This document shows, piece by piece, positions 26,645 through 35,547 of a DNA stretch of 64,000 bases. Each line of letters opens with the position of its first letter. Position 1 is the first letter of the stretch. The notes below the pieces were generated by a model. It had not been told where the DNA came from and did no database searches. It was given only the letters and a program-made list of their open reading frames with translations. Source of the stretch: Rhodococcus tukisamuensis NBRC 100609 (GTDB lineage Bacteria > Actinomycetota > Actinomycetes > Mycobacteriales > Mycobacteriaceae); contig NZ_BCXG01000004.1 of assembly GCF_001894985.1 (NCBI RefSeq), forward strand, positions 186,001 through 250,000. The letters are read 5' to 3'. The position numbers and the translations under genes are program-made.

Positions 26645-27736
26645 TCAGCCGATCAGCACCGCGTAGCCCGGCTTGACCACCTCGTCGATCAGCCGCAGCC
26701 GGTCCGGGAACGGGATGAACGCCGACTTGATGGCGTTGATGGTGAACCGTTCCAGGTCGGACCATCCGTAGCCGAACGTCTGGACCAGCTTGAGCATCTC
26801 CTCGCTCATGCTGGTCGCGCTCATCAACCGGTTGTCGGTGTTGACGGTGACCCGGAAGCGCAGCCGGGCCAGCAGGTCGAACGGGTGCTTCTCGAGACTC
26901 GCCACCGCCCCGGTCTGGACGTTCGAACTCGGGCACAGTTCCAGCGGAATCCTCTTGTCCCGCACGTAGTTCGCGAGCCGACCCAGGCTCGCGGCGCCGT
27001 CCGACGAGACCGTGATGTCGTCGGTGATCCGCACCCCGTGACCGAGCCGGTCCGCGCCGCAGAACGCGATGGCCTCGTGAATCGACGGCAGCCCGAACGC
27101 CTCACCCGCGTGAATTGTGAAGTGCGCGTTGTTCGCCCGCATGTGCTCGAATGCGTCGAGGTGCCGGCTCGGCGGGTGCCCGGCCTCGGCGCCCGCGATG
27201 TCGAATCCCACCACGCCGCGGTCCCGGAACCGCACCGCCAACTCCGCGATCTCCCGGGACCGGGCCGCGTGCCGCATCGCGGTGAGCAGGCACCCGATCC
27301 GGATCTCCTTGCCGAGGTCCCGGGCCATCGCGACGCCCTCGTCGAAGCCCGTCAGGGTGTGGTGCACCACCTCGTCGAGGGTGAGTCCCCGCTCGAGGTG
27401 CTGCTCCGGCGCGAACCGGACCTCCGCGTAGACCACCGAGTCCGCGGCCAGGTCGAGCGCGCACTCCCGCGCCACCCGCGCCAGACCCGCCGGGGTCTGC
27501 ATGACCGCGACGGTGTGCTCGAAGGTCTCCAGGTAGCGCACGAGCGAACCGCTGCCCGCGGCGTCGGCGAACCACCCGGCGAGGCTCGCGGCGTCGTCCG
27601 CCGGCAGACCGTCGTACCCGCAGTCGTGCGCGAGTTCGAGCACAGTCGCCGGACGCAGCCCGCCGTCGAGGTGATCGTGCAGCAGTGCCTTCGGCGCCGT
27701 GCGCAGTGAGGGAAGGTCGAGCGGAAAGGTGCTCAT
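26645..27736 (-). CDS. add: Adenosine deaminase
   Basis: Deaminates adenosine/deoxyadenosine to inosine forms. Zinc and catalytic elements: [17 protein letters not shown] near 20 (HxH), [20 protein letters not shown] near 204, [12 protein letters not shown] near 226 and [17 protein letters not shown] near 300 (catalytic-site Asp). 363 aa, normal. It is the last gene of cdd-deoA-add: its ATG shares four bases (ATGA) with the deoA stop. Its product inosine is a substrate for DeoD encoded 7 kb away. Confidence 0.95.
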   Translation of the reverse strand: MSTFPLDLPSLRTAPKALLHDHLDGGLRPATVLELAHDCGYDGLPADDAASLAGWFADAAGSGSLVRYLETFEHTVAVMQTPAGLARVARECALDLAADSVVYAEVRFAPEQHLERGLTLDEVVHHTLTGFDEGVAMARDLGKEIRIGCLLTAMRHAARSREIAELAVRFRDRGVVGFDIAGAEAGHPPSRHLDAFEHMRANNAHFTIHAGEAFGLPSIHEAIAFCGADRLGHGVRITDDITVSSDGAASLGRLANYVRDKRIPLELCPSSNVQTGAVASLEKHPFDLLARLRFRVTVNTDNRLMSATSMSEEMLKLVQTFGYGWSDLERFTINAIKSAFIPFPDRLRLIDEVVKPGYAVLIG

Positions 27737-29034
27737 GACCCGACGCTAGCGCGCTCGGGTCCGATCCGTTCGATGACCAGTGGCGCCGGAACGTACGTGT
27801 CGCCGACCGAGCAGGCCCCGTCCAACGCGGTGCGCGCGGCCCCGAACCGTGACGGATCGTCGGTGTACAGGGTCAACAGCGGCTGCCCCACCCGCACCGG
27901 GTCGCCCGGCCGGACGTGCCAGCGCACGCCGGCGCCGGCCTGCACGGGTTCGCCCTGACGCAGCCGGCCTGCCCCGAGCAGCCGGGCCGCGATCCCGACG
28001 GCCATCGCATCCAGCCCGGTCACGACGCCGGAGCAGGTCGCGGACACCACCTCGCTCTCCCGTGCACGCGGCAGCGGCGCGGCCGGGTCGCCGCCCTGGG
28101 CCCGCACCATCGCCCGCCAGCGGTCCATCGCCCGCCCGTCGAGCAGCGCCGCCGCCGGGTCGGCCGCATGCAGGCCGGCCGCGGCGAGCATCTCCTCGGC
28201 CAGGGTCAGGGTCAGCTCCACCACGTCGGACGGCCCGCCGCCCGCGAGCACCTCCACCGACTCGGCCACCTCGAGCGCGTTGCCCGCGGTGTACCCGAGC
28301 GGGTTGTCCATCGCGGTGAGCAGCGCAACGGTGCGCATCCCGGCGTCCACGCCGAGCTCGACCATCACGGTGGCGAGTTCCCGGGCCCCCGCCAGCGTCT
28401 TCATGAAGGCTCCCGCCCCCACCTTCACGTCCAGGACCAGCGCCCCGGCACCCTCGGCGATCTTCTTGCTCATGATCGAGCTGGCCAGCAGCGGGACGGA
28501 CTCGACGGTGCCGGTGACGTCGCGCAGCGCGTAGAGCTTCCGGTCCGCGGGCGCCAGGCCCTCCCCGGCGGCGCAGACTACGGCCCCGACCTCGGGATTC
28601 GCGAGAATTTCGAGGATCTCCCCGCCCGTCAGCTCGGCCCGCCAGCCGGGGATCGACTCGAGCTTGTCGAGCGTGCCACCGGTGTGGCCGAGGCCCCGGC
28701 CGGAGAGTTGCGGCACCGCGGCGCCACAGGCGGCTACCAACGGGGCGAGCGGCAGGGTGATCTTGTCCCCCACTCCGCCGGTGGAGTGTTTGTCGACGGT
28801 GGGCAAGGACAGCGAGGACAGGTCCATCCGCCGTCCGGAGGCGATCATGGCCGCAGTCCAGCGGGCGGTCTCGGCACGGGACAGCCCACGGAAGACGATG
28901 GCCATGGCCAGGGCCGACATCTGCTCGTCCGCGACCTCGCCGCGGGTGTAGGCGTCGATCAGCCAGTCGATCTGCCGGTCGGTGAGCTCGCGGCCGTCGC
29001 GTTTGGCGGTGATGACCGAGATCGCGTCGATCAC
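27733..29034 (-). CDS. deoA: Thymidine phosphorylase
   Basis: Phosphorolysis of thymidine/deoxyuridine to base and deoxyribose-1-phosphate. Motifs: [20 protein letters not shown] near 79 for phosphate binding, [19 protein letters not shown] near 109 (family signature) and [20 protein letters not shown] near 180. GTG 29034 gives 433 aa and overlaps the cdd stop (GTGA); the longer frame upstream is a shadow of cdd. Middle gene of the pyrimidine/purine salvage operon. Confidence 0.95.
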   Translation of the reverse strand: MIDAISVITAKRDGRELTDRQIDWLIDAYTRGEVADEQMSALAMAIVFRGLSRAETARWTAAMIASGRRMDLSSLSLPTVDKHSTGGVGDKITLPLAPLVAACGAAVPQLSGRGLGHTGGTLDKLESIPGWRAELTGGEILEILANPEVGAVVCAAGEGLAPADRKLYALRDVTGTVESVPLLASSIMSKKIAEGAGALVLDVKVGAGAFMKTLAGARELATVMVELGVDAGMRTVALLTAMDNPLGYTAGNALEVAESVEVLAGGGPSDVVELTLTLAEEMLAAAGLHAADPAAALLDGRAMDRWRAMVRAQGGDPAAPLPRARESEVVSATCSGVVTGLDAMAVGIAARLLGAGRLRQGEPVQAGAGVRWHVRPGDPVRVGQPLLTLYTDDPSRFGAARTALDGACSVGDTYVPAPLVIERIGPERASVGS

Positions 29035-29441
29035 GACTGCGGCCCCCGTACCCGGCCGAGGTCCTCCGGGCCGAACGCCGAGGGCAGCAGATCCGCGAGA
29101 GATACAGCGCCCGTGGGGGTGTCGACCAACAGCGCGGATCCGCCGTGCTCGAGCAGCAACTGCCGGCACCTGCCGCACGGCATCAGGATGTGGCCCGAGG
29201 CGTCCCGGCAGGTGAACGCCCGTAGCCGTCCGCCACCGGTAGTGTGCAAGTTACTGACGAGTCCACATTCGGCGCACAGGCTCAGGCCGTATGAGACATT
29301 TTCCACATTGCACCCGACCACAATTCGGCCGTCGTCGACCAGTGCCGCCGCCCCCACCGGGAACCGCGAATAGGGCGCATAGGCACCCCCCATCGCCTGA
29401 TCCGCCTTGTACCGCAACGCATTCCAGTCGATTTCCGTCAC
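29031..29441 (-). CDS. cdd: Cytidine deaminase
   Basis: Small tetrameric-type cytidine deaminase. Zinc site: NVENVSYGLSLCAECGLV near 46 with the CAE triad, and PCGRCRQLLLEHGGSALLVD near 89. GTG 29441 gives VTEIDWNALRYKADQAMGGA, 136 aa; GTG 29459 in frame would add six residues (MPGWST), and neither has a strong Shine-Dalgarno. It is first in the cdd-deoA-add operon and divergent from sdhC. Confidence 0.94.
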   Translation of the reverse strand: MTEIDWNALRYKADQAMGGAYAPYSRFPVGAAALVDDGRIVVGCNVENVSYGLSLCAECGLVSNLHTTGGGRLRAFTCRDASGHILMPCGRCRQLLLEHGGSALLVDTPTGAVSLADLLPSAFGPEDLGRVRGPQS

Positions 29442-29504
29442 GGTTGACCATCCTGGCACGCCAACTGAATGGATGCAGAAGATCGCCCGGGCGGCCCCAG
29501 AACC

Positions 29505-29523
29505 TTCGGGCAGGCAAACCTAA
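29505..29523. promoter_or_regulatory. Candidate IdeR/DtxR iron box upstream of sdhCDAB
   Basis: On the minus strand the 19-mer TTAGGTTTGCCTGCCCGAA matches the IdeR consensus TTAGGTTAGSCTAACCTAA at about 15 of 19 positions, strongest in the first half. It lies between cdd and sdhC, about 180 bases before sdhC and 64 bases upstream of cdd. Control of succinate dehydrogenase by iron is known in corynebacteria (through RipA); here it is a prediction. Confidence 0.4.
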
Positions 29524-29706
29524 GATGCGTCCGATTCGCTCGTACGAACCGCCCGTCAAATTAGTTCCCACATTGGCAGAGGATTACAGTGCAGGGAGTC
29601 GGTTCAGGTTCTCGTCGCGCCAAGGCTGAAAACTCCAGGGTCGTCCCCAGAAACAGCCACTAGGGGTGCGACGCGTCCATCAATGACGTTGGAGGCACAG
29701 CACTCG

Positions 29707-30111
29707 ATGAGTAGCACGACTGAAGCCGCTCCGGCAAAGGAGCGCACACGGTCGCTATACCGGGGCGACCCCGGAATGTGGTCTTGGGTTCTACACCGGA
29801 TCACGGGCGTCGCGACATTCTTCTTTCTCTTTGTCCACGTGCTCGACACCGCGCTGGTGCGAGTCAATCCGGACACCTACGACAAGGTCATCGAGACCTA
29901 CAAGAACCCGCTCGTCGGGCTCATGGAGCTCGCCCTGGTCGCGATGGTGCTCTACCACGCGCTCAACGGCGTCCGCGTGATGCTCGTCGACTTCTGGTCG
30001 AAGGGTCCGCAGTACCAGCGCCCGATGCTCTGGATCATCATCGCGATCTGGTTCGTGGTCATGATTCCCGGCGCGGCGCGCATCTTCTACAACATGTTTG
30101 CGGGGCACTGA
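29707..30111 (+). CDS. sdhC: Succinate dehydrogenase cytochrome b556 subunit
   Basis: Membrane anchor subunit with heme ligand region. 134 aa from ATG 29707 (MSSTTEAAPAKERTRSLYRG), chosen because GGAGG lies 11 bases upstream; ATG 29683 in frame is an alternative adding eight residues. Three hydrophobic helices: GVATFFFLFVHVLDTALV (about 32-49), LVGLMELALVAMVLYHALNG (about 65-84) and LWIIIAIWFVVMIPGAARIF near the end. His residues in FVHVLD and LYHALNG are candidate heme/quinone-site residues. First gene of sdhCDAB. Confidence 0.94.
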   Translation: MSSTTEAAPAKERTRSLYRGDPGMWSWVLHRITGVATFFFLFVHVLDTALVRVNPDTYDKVIETYKNPLVGLMELALVAMVLYHALNGVRVMLVDFWSKGPQYQRPMLWIIIAIWFVVMIPGAARIFYNMFAGH

Positions 30112-30112
30112 C

Positions 30113-30550
30113 ATGACTGAAGCCAAATCACTCGGCACGTCCTACGACCGTCCCGCCAGCCTGGACAGCCCGCGCTCGCCGCGTCGCGAGTCCAAGAACA
30201 ACTTCGAGCTCTACGCCTGGTTGTTCATGCGCCTGTCCGGTCTCGCGCTGATCGTGCTGGTCCTCGGCCACCTGTTCATCATGCTGATGGTCGACGAGGG
30301 TGTGCACCGGATCAACTTCGCGTTCGTGGCCGGCCGCTGGTCCAGCCCGTTCTGGCAGATGTGGGACCTGTCCATGCTCTGGCTCGCCCAGCTGCACGGC
30401 GGTAACGGACTGCGCACGGTGATCGCGGACTACTCGCGCAAGGACTCGACGCGCTTCTGGCTGAACACGATCCTTGTGGTGTCCATGATCCTGATCATGG
30501 CTCTCGGCACCTACGTCATCTTCACCTTCGACCCCAACATCACGGCCTAG
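30113..30550 (+). CDS. sdhD: Succinate dehydrogenase membrane anchor subunit
   Basis: 145 aa from ATG 30113, one base after the sdhC stop. After a 35-residue cytoplasmic leader come three helices: YAWLFMRLSGLALIVLVLGH (about 38-57), WDLSMLWLAQLHGGNGLRTV (about 87-106) and LNTILVVSMILIMALGTYVI (about 120-139). FMRLSG and HGGNGLR are typical of SdhD anchor subunits near the quinone and heme. An ATG five codons upstream overlaps sdhC and is less likely. Confidence 0.93.
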   Translation: MTEAKSLGTSYDRPASLDSPRSPRRESKNNFELYAWLFMRLSGLALIVLVLGHLFIMLMVDEGVHRINFAFVAGRWSSPFWQMWDLSMLWLAQLHGGNGLRTVIADYSRKDSTRFWLNTILVVSMILIMALGTYVIFTFDPNITA

Positions 30551-30565
30551 GGGAGCAGAAACTTC

Positions 30566-32317
30566 ATGCAGGAACATCGTTACGACGTCGTCATCGTCGG
30601 CGCCGGCGGCGCCGGGATGCGCGCAGCCATCGAGTCCGGCCCCCGCGCCCGCACCGCGGTCCTGACCAAGCTCTACCCCACCCGTAGCCACACCGGCGCG
30701 GCCCAGGGCGGCATGTGCGCCGCACTGGCGAACGTGGAGGAAGACAACTGGGAGTGGCACACCTTCGACACCGTCAAGGGCGGCGACTACCTCGCCGACC
30801 AGGACGCCGTCGAGATCATGGCCAAGGAGGCCATCGACGCGGTGCTGGACCTGGAGAAGATGGGTCTTCCCTTCAACCGCACCCCCGAGGGCAAGATCGA
30901 CCAGCGTCGTTTCGGTGGTCACACCCGCGACCACGGCAAGGCCCCGGTCCGCCGGGCCTGCTACGCCGCGGACCGCACCGGTCACATGATCCTGCAGACG
31001 CTCTACCAGAACTGCGTCAAGCACGACGTCGAGTTCTTCAACGAGTTCTACGCCCTCGACCTGGCGCTGACCGAGACCGAGGACGGCCCGGTCGCGACCG
31101 GTGTCATCGCCTACGAGCTCTCCACCGGCGAGATCCACGTCTTCCACGCGAAGTCCATCGTGTTCGCCACCGGCGGCTCGGGCCGGATGTACAAGACGAC
31201 GTCCAACGCCCACACCCTCACCGGCGACGGCATGGGCATCATCTTCCGCAAGGGCCTGCCCCTGGAGGACATGGAGTTCCACCAGTTCCACCCGACAGGA
31301 CTCGCCGGCCTCGGCATCCTGATCTCGGAGGCCGTGCGCGGCGAGGGCGGCATCCTCCGCAACGCCGACGGCGAGCGGTTCATGGAGCGCTACGCCCCCA
31401 CCATCAAGGACCTCGCGCCCCGCGACATCGTGGCTCGGTCCATGGTGCTCGAGGTGCTCGAGGGCCGCGGCGCCGGCCCGAACAAGGACTACGTCTACAT
31501 CGACGTGACCCACCTCGGCGAGGAGGTGCTCGAGGAGAAGCTCCCCGACATCACCGAGTTCGCGCGTACCTACCTGGGTGTCGACCCGGTCACCGAGCTG
31601 GTCCCCGTGTACCCCACCTGCCACTACGTGATGGGCGGCATCCCCACCAAGATCCGCGGTGAGGTGCTGCGCAACAACGAGGACATCGTCCCCGGCCTGT
31701 ACGCCGCCGGCGAGTGCGCCTGCGTCTCCGTGCACGGCGCGAACCGTCTCGGCACCAACTCGCTGCTCGACATCAACGTCTTCGGTCGCCGCGCCGGCAT
31801 CGCCGCCGCGGAGCACGCCGAGAACACCGACTTCGTGCCGCTGCCGGAGAACCCGGCGAAGATGGTCGAGGAGTGGCTCGAGGTCATCCTCTCCGACCAC
31901 GGTCACGAGCGCGTCGCGGACATCCGCACCGAGCTGCAGCAGACCATGGACAACAACGCGTCCGTGTTCCGCACCGAGACCACGCTGACCAACGCGCTCA
32001 AGGACGTCCGCGCCCTCAAGGAGCGGTACAACCACATCACCGTGCAGGACAAGGGCAAGCGCTACAACAGCGACCTGCTCGAGGCCGTCGAGCTCGGCTT
32101 CCTGCTGGAGATGGCCGAGGTCACGGTCGTCGGCGCGCTCAACCGCAAGGAATCGCGTGGCGGCCATGCCCGCGAGGACTTCCCGGATCGCAACGACGCC
32201 GAGTACATGCAGCACACGATGGCATACAAGGAGGGCGACGGCCTGCTCTCCGACATCCGTCTCGACTACAAGCCGGTAGTCCAGACCCGCTACGAGCCGA
32301 TGGAGCGTAAGTACTGA
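30566..32317 (+). CDS. sdhA: Succinate dehydrogenase flavoprotein subunit
   Basis: 583-aa catalytic subunit. IVGAGGAGMRAAIESG is the FAD Rossmann motif; RSHTGAAQGGMCAAL near 38 has the histidine that binds FAD covalently; RRFGGHTRDHGKAPVRRACY near 113 and HQFHPTGLAGLGILISEAVR near 238 form the succinate site; RLGTNSLLDINVFGRRAG near 393 is the conserved C-terminal FAD end. GGGAG lies ten bases before ATG 30566. The stop overlaps the sdhB ATG by one base. Confidence 0.98.
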   Translation: MQEHRYDVVIVGAGGAGMRAAIESGPRARTAVLTKLYPTRSHTGAAQGGMCAALANVEEDNWEWHTFDTVKGGDYLADQDAVEIMAKEAIDAVLDLEKMGLPFNRTPEGKIDQRRFGGHTRDHGKAPVRRACYAADRTGHMILQTLYQNCVKHDVEFFNEFYALDLALTETEDGPVATGVIAYELSTGEIHVFHAKSIVFATGGSGRMYKTTSNAHTLTGDGMGIIFRKGLPLEDMEFHQFHPTGLAGLGILISEAVRGEGGILRNADGERFMERYAPTIKDLAPRDIVARSMVLEVLEGRGAGPNKDYVYIDVTHLGEEVLEEKLPDITEFARTYLGVDPVTELVPVYPTCHYVMGGIPTKIRGEVLRNNEDIVPGLYAAGECACVSVHGANRLGTNSLLDINVFGRRAGIAAAEHAENTDFVPLPENPAKMVEEWLEVILSDHGHERVADIRTELQQTMDNNASVFRTETTLTNALKDVRALKERYNHITVQDKGKRYNSDLLEAVELGFLLEMAEVTVVGALNRKESRGGHAREDFPDRNDAEYMQHTMAYKEGDGLLSDIRLDYKPVVQTRYEPMERKY

Positions 32318-33090
32318 TGTCCGCACCCGTTGTAGACAAAGACGCACCCGCCCTGCCGCCCGTGCCCGAGGGCGCCGTCATGGTCACCCTCAAGATCGCC
32401 CGGTTCAACCCGGAGGACGGCGAGGGCCAGCGCTGGGAGAGCTTCCAGGTCCCGGCCCTGCCGACCGACCGCATGCTGAACCTGCTGCTGTACGTGAAGG
32501 GCTACCTGGACGGCACCCTGACGTTCCGTCGCTCCTGCGCACACGGCGTGTGCGGCTCGGACGCGATGCGGATCAACGGTGTCAACCGCCTGGCCTGCAA
32601 GATCCTGATGAAGGACATGCTGCCCAAGGACGGCAAGCCGGTCACCATCACCATCGAGCCGATCAAGGGTCTGCCGGTGGAGAAGGACCTGGTGGTCGAC
32701 ATGGAGCCGTTCTTCGACGCGTTCCGCGCCGTGAAGCCGTTCCTCATGACCACCGGAAACGAGCCGACCCGCGAGCGGATCCAGTCGCAGGCCGACCGCG
32801 CCCGGTTCGACGACACCACCAAGTGCATCCTGTGCGCGTGCTGCACCACCTCGTGCCCGGTGTACTGGAGCGACGGAAGCTACTTCGGCCCGGCCGCGAT
32901 CGTGAACGCACACCGGTTCATCTTCGACAGCCGTGACGAGGGCGCCGCCGAGCGTCTGGACATCCTGAACGACAAGGAAGGCGTGTGGCGCTGCCGCACG
33001 ACCTTCAACTGCACCGACGCGTGCCCCCGCGGCATCCAGGTGACGAAGGCGATCCAGGAAGTCAAGCGCGCGCTGCTCTTCGCGCGGTAG
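32317..33090 (+). CDS. sdhB: Succinate dehydrogenase iron-sulfur subunit
   Basis: 257 aa. [2Fe-2S] ligands in RRSCAHGVCGSDAMRING near 69 and NRLACK near 89; [4Fe-4S]/[3Fe-4S] ligands in TKCILCACCTTSCPVYW near 168 and TTFNCTDACPRGIQVTKAI near 229. ATG 32317 overlaps the sdhA stop (TGATG). Last gene of the operon; a strong terminator follows 70 bases downstream. A smaller hairpin (33106-33134: CGAACTAC, inner GCAC/GTGC, GTAGTTCG) lies right after the stop. Confidence 0.98.
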   Translation: MSAPVVDKDAPALPPVPEGAVMVTLKIARFNPEDGEGQRWESFQVPALPTDRMLNLLLYVKGYLDGTLTFRRSCAHGVCGSDAMRINGVNRLACKILMKDMLPKDGKPVTITIEPIKGLPVEKDLVVDMEPFFDAFRAVKPFLMTTGNEPTRERIQSQADRARFDDTTKCILCACCTTSCPVYWSDGSYFGPAAIVNAHRFIFDSRDEGAAERLDILNDKEGVWRCRTTFNCTDACPRGIQVTKAIQEVKRALLFAR

Positions 33091-33159
33091 CGAAGCGGCA
33101 AGCCGCGAACTACGGCACCGCGTGCGGTAGTTCGAATCTCAACATCTGGTATGTAACAA

Positions 33160-33200
33160 GAAAAGGCACGGTTCTCATGTAACGAGAACCGTGCCTTTTC
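33160..33200. terminator. Strong bidirectional Rho-independent terminator after sdhB
   Basis: GAAAAGGCACGGTTCTC (33160-33176) and GAGAACCGTGCCTTTTC (33184-33200) form a perfect 17-bp stem around a 7-base loop. The stem itself begins with an A-run and ends with a T-run, so it can act in both directions. It ends the sdhCDAB transcript. Confidence 0.92.
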
Positions 33201-33297
33201 CGATGTCCAGTCGGCTACCAATCGGTTACCCTTATATGTACGAACGATGCGCCCTCGGTCAGAGGTCGCACTCACGAAGGGACCGGGGACCACGGCA

Positions 33298-33717
33298 ATG
33301 GAGTCAGACTTCGCATCTCGACTGAACAAACTCTTCGAGACCGTGCACCCGGCCGGACGGAAACCGCACACAAACACCGAGGTTGCCGAGTCACTCAATG
33401 CGGCCGGGCATCGAATTTCGAAGCCATACATCTCGCAGCTGCGCAACGGCCAGCGGACCAACCCGTCACCGGAGACGGTCGCGGCGCTCGCGCAGTTCTT
33501 CAAGGTCAAGTCCGACTACTTCTTCGACGACATCTACGCAGCGCGCATCGACCACGACTTGGAATTGCTTGCGCAGCTTCGGGGTTACGGACTGCGCCGG
33601 CTCTCGGCCCGGGCATTCGACCTGTCCTCCGAGTCCCAGGAACTACTGACCGCGATGGCCGAGAAGCTCCGGCGCAGCGAGGGCCTACCGGCCACTCCCC
33701 CGGACTCCACCGAATAG
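33298..33717 (+). CDS. EspR-like helix-turn-helix regulator (XRE type)
   Basis: 139 aa from ATG 33298 (MESDFASRLNKLFETVHPAG); an ATG at 33247 would add 17 unlikely residues. The N-terminal 75 residues follow the EspR family closely: HTNTEVAESLNAAG, then ISKPYISQLRNGQRTNPSPE with the recognition helix, then TVAALAQFFKVKSDYFFDD. The C-terminal helices (DHDLELLAQLRGYGLRRLSA) correspond to the EspR dimerisation region. EspR is a nucleoid-associated regulator of ESX and cell-envelope genes in M. tuberculosis. It is flanked by terminators on both sides, so it is monocistronic, immediately upstream of the HEIGH/membrane operon it may control. Confidence 0.87.
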   Translation: MESDFASRLNKLFETVHPAGRKPHTNTEVAESLNAAGHRISKPYISQLRNGQRTNPSPETVAALAQFFKVKSDYFFDDIYAARIDHDLELLAQLRGYGLRRLSARAFDLSSESQELLTAMAEKLRRSEGLPATPPDSTE

Positions 33718-33719
33718 CC

Positions 33720-33752
33720 GAAGGGGCCGGGTGCATCGCACCCGGCCCCTTT
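33720..33752 (+). terminator. Rho-independent terminator after the EspR-like gene
   Basis: AAGGGGCCGGGTGC (33721-33734), loop ATC, and GCACCCGGCCCCTT (33738-33751) form a perfect 14-bp stem, followed by a short T-run. It directly follows the stop codon and separates the regulator from the next operon. Confidence 0.9.
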
Positions 33753-33793
33753 CGCGTACGGTGTTCGAGAATTTGCGATGGGGGATTGAAATC

Positions 33794-35032
33794 GTGACGA
33801 CGAGACGCCGTGGTCGGGCTGCCCGACGCGCATTTGCCGTCGGCCTGCTCGTGTCCACCACCGTGGTCCTGCCGGCGTTCGTGATTGCGCAGTCCGCCGC
33901 AGCGCCGGCGTACTCCGACGGGGCGGCCGTCGAGGTCAGCAAATCCGGAGACAAACACGGCGGCGGACGGCCCGACTGCGGCTGGCCTGGCGACCACGAC
34001 GACCACGATCACGACGACCACGATCACGACGACGACCGCGACGACGACCGCGACGACGACCGCGACGACGACCGCGACGACGATCACGATCGCCGCCACC
34101 ACCACCACCACGATCACTGCGGTGGCGGCAATCCGACCACCTCGGTCAGGCCCACTACGACGGTCCCGCCGACCACCACCGTCGTGCCGACCACGTCGGT
34201 CGCGCCCACCACCACGGTCGCACCCACCACCACCACGGTCGCACCCACCACGTCAGTCGCACCCACCACCACCACGGTCGCGCCCACCACGTCAGTCGCG
34301 CCCACCACGTCAGTCGCGCCCACCACTTCGGCGGCAAAGCCTACGACCTCCGCCAAGCCGACCACCTCGGTCAAGCCCACGTCGTCGGCCAGGCCCACGA
34401 CCTCCGCCAAGCCGACCACCTCGGTCAAGCCCACGTCGTCGGCCAGGCCCACGACCTCCGCCAAGCCGACCACCTCGGCCAAGCCGACCACCTCGGCCAA
34501 GCCCACGACCTCCACCAAGCCCTCTGCCGGCAACCCTGCCAGTCCGCCCGACAAGACCGAGGCGCCCGACAAGACCGAGGCGCCGGCCGTGCCCGGCGAC
34601 GATGCGGGGCAGAGCGGCCCGGGCCAGGACCCGCCGTCGCCGGACGGGCACCCCGAGACGGCGCCCGACGCTCAGTCACCGGCCGACCCACGGCCCGACG
34701 CACCGCAGCCCGATGGCTCACGGCCCGACGACCCGGCGTCTGAAACCCGTCCCGCGGACGTCCGACTCGAAGCGCTCACCGCACGTCTCGGCACCGCGCC
34801 GTCGTCCATCTCGTCGGCCGTCGCGCCGCACCAGGCCGGCACCACCGAGGCCGATGCGACGGAGCTCTCCGCGGCTCCCGCCCTGCCCCGTGGTGACGTC
34901 GGCGCGGCCACCGCAGGCGTCAGCGCCGTGCTGGTCGCCGCGGGCGGCACCGGTTTCGCCAGCTTCCGCAGTGCCCGGGCCACCCGCACCCGCCTCAACC
35001 TGGCCCGCGCCGAGTTCCTGGATCCACTCTGA
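33794..35032 (+). CDS. Secreted, membrane-anchored protein with His/Asp-rich and Thr/Pro-repeat regions
   Basis: 412 aa from GTG 33794 (VTTRRRGRAARRAF). The Arg-rich start plus the hydrophobic AVGLLVSTTVVLPAFVIA (about 15-32) is a signal peptide or anchor. Residues about 60-110 are almost only His, Asp and Arg (DDDR four times, then a run of His), a probable metal- or cation-binding segment. Residues about 118-250 are PTT-type repeats in two flavours (APTTSV, then KPTTSA/RPTTSA). A Pro/Asp-rich part follows, then a C-terminal hydrophobic helix (GAATAGVSAVLVAAGGTGFA) and a basic tail (RSARATRTR). Such extended Thr/Pro stalks usually span the cell wall. First gene of the operon; TGATG overlap with the HEIGH gene. 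Confidence 0.8.
   Translation: MTTRRRGRAARRAFAVGLLVSTTVVLPAFVIAQSAAAPAYSDGAAVEVSKSGDKHGGGRPDCGWPGDHDDHDHDDHDHDDDRDDDRDDDRDDDRDDDHDRRHHHHHDHCGGGNPTTSVRPTTTVPPTTTVVPTTSVAPTTTVAPTTTTVAPTTSVAPTTTTVAPTTSVAPTTSVAPTTSAAKPTTSAKPTTSVKPTSSARPTTSAKPTTSVKPTSSARPTTSAKPTTSAKPTTSAKPTTSTKPSAGNPASPPDKTEAPDKTEAPAVPGDDAGQSGPGQDPPSPDGHPETAPDAQSPADPRPDAPQPDGSRPDDPASETRPADVRLEALTARLGTAPSSISSAVAPHQAGTTEADATELSAAPALPRGDVGAATAGVSAVLVAAGGTGFASFRSARATRTRLNLARAEFLDPL
34343..34478. repeat. 54-bp in-frame tandem repeat in the Thr/Pro stalk
   Basis: A 54-bp unit beginning ACGACCTCCGCCAAGCCG is repeated exactly at 34343-34396 and 34397-34450, with a further 28-base partial copy at 34451-34478. It encodes 18 residues of KPTTS/RPTTS sequence. 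Further 12-bp units (GACGACGACCGC, DDDR) repeat four times in the His/Asp region upstream (about 34030-34080). Confidence 0.9.
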
Positions 35033-35547
35033 TGCCCGGAACCGAGTCGGGAAGCCGCCCGATCCGCTCGCACCGCCGCGTCTTCGCGGCGGTCGACGCC
35101 GTCCTCGACATGGCCGCACAAACCCACGCGGTGACCATCGAGGACATCGCCGCCGCGCTCGCCGAGACCAGGCGCCGTCCCATCCAGATCGAGTTCGCGG
35201 ACCTCGGCCCGGGCGTCTGGGGGCAGCGTCGCGAATTCTCGGACCGCGACGAGATCGTGCTCGCCCGCAGCCTGCCCAGCGTCGAGCGCACCCTCGCACA
35301 CGAGATCGGTCACATCGTCTTCCGCCACCCCGGTGCCGAGACCGCGGAGACCACCCTCGCCGCGGACGACGACCTGATCGCGTACATGCTCAGCCAGCGG
35401 GCCGCGGCGTCCGCCGACCTCTCGCACGAGGCGCTGCACGAGTGGGAGGCCGAGGCCTTCGCCGCGCGACTGCTCCAGCGGCTCGGGCACTTCGAGCAGG
35501 ACCAGAACTGGCGTCCGTTGCTCTGCTACGACGAGGCCCTCGGATGA
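35032..35547 (+). CDS. ImmA/IrrE-type HEIGH zinc metallopeptidase
   Basis: 171 aa from ATG 35032, overlapping the upstream stop. The zinc motif HEIGH is in RTLAHEIGHIVFRHPG near residue 89, and the third ligand is probably in HEWEAEAFAARLLQRLG near 140. The N-terminal TIEDIAAALAETRRRPIQIE is the small helical/strand lead-in typical of the family. Known ImmA and IrrE proteins cleave or antagonise XRE or DdrO repressors; here the candidate target is the EspR-like regulator encoded directly upstream, or a protein of this operon. No membrane helix or signal, so cytoplasmic. Confidence 0.85.
   Translation: MPGTESGSRPIRSHRRVFAAVDAVLDMAAQTHAVTIEDIAAALAETRRRPIQIEFADLGPGVWGQRREFSDRDEIVLARSLPSVERTLAHEIGHIVFRHPGAETAETTLAADDDLIAYMLSQRAAASADLSHEALHEWEAEAFAARLLQRLGHFEQDQNWRPLLCYDEALG

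Noticed and set aside
30128-32347. 739-codon open frame antisense to sdhD and sdhA
   Set aside because: Codon composition mirrors sdhA on the other strand; sdhA is unmistakable. Long antisense frames are normal at this GC content, as with those opposite glpD/glpK (8571-11066) and hutU (44715-47657).
34000-34530. Possible CRISPR-like array because of regularly repeated blocks
   Set aside because: The repeats are contiguous, in frame and coding (DDDR and PTT units) with no unique spacers, and there are no cas genes.
34880-35032. LPRGD near the end of the repeat protein as a sortase signal
   Set aside because: The motif lacks the LPxTG threonine-glycine, and the basic tail after the helix is about 30 residues, longer than a sorting signal. 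A simple C-terminal membrane anchor fits better.
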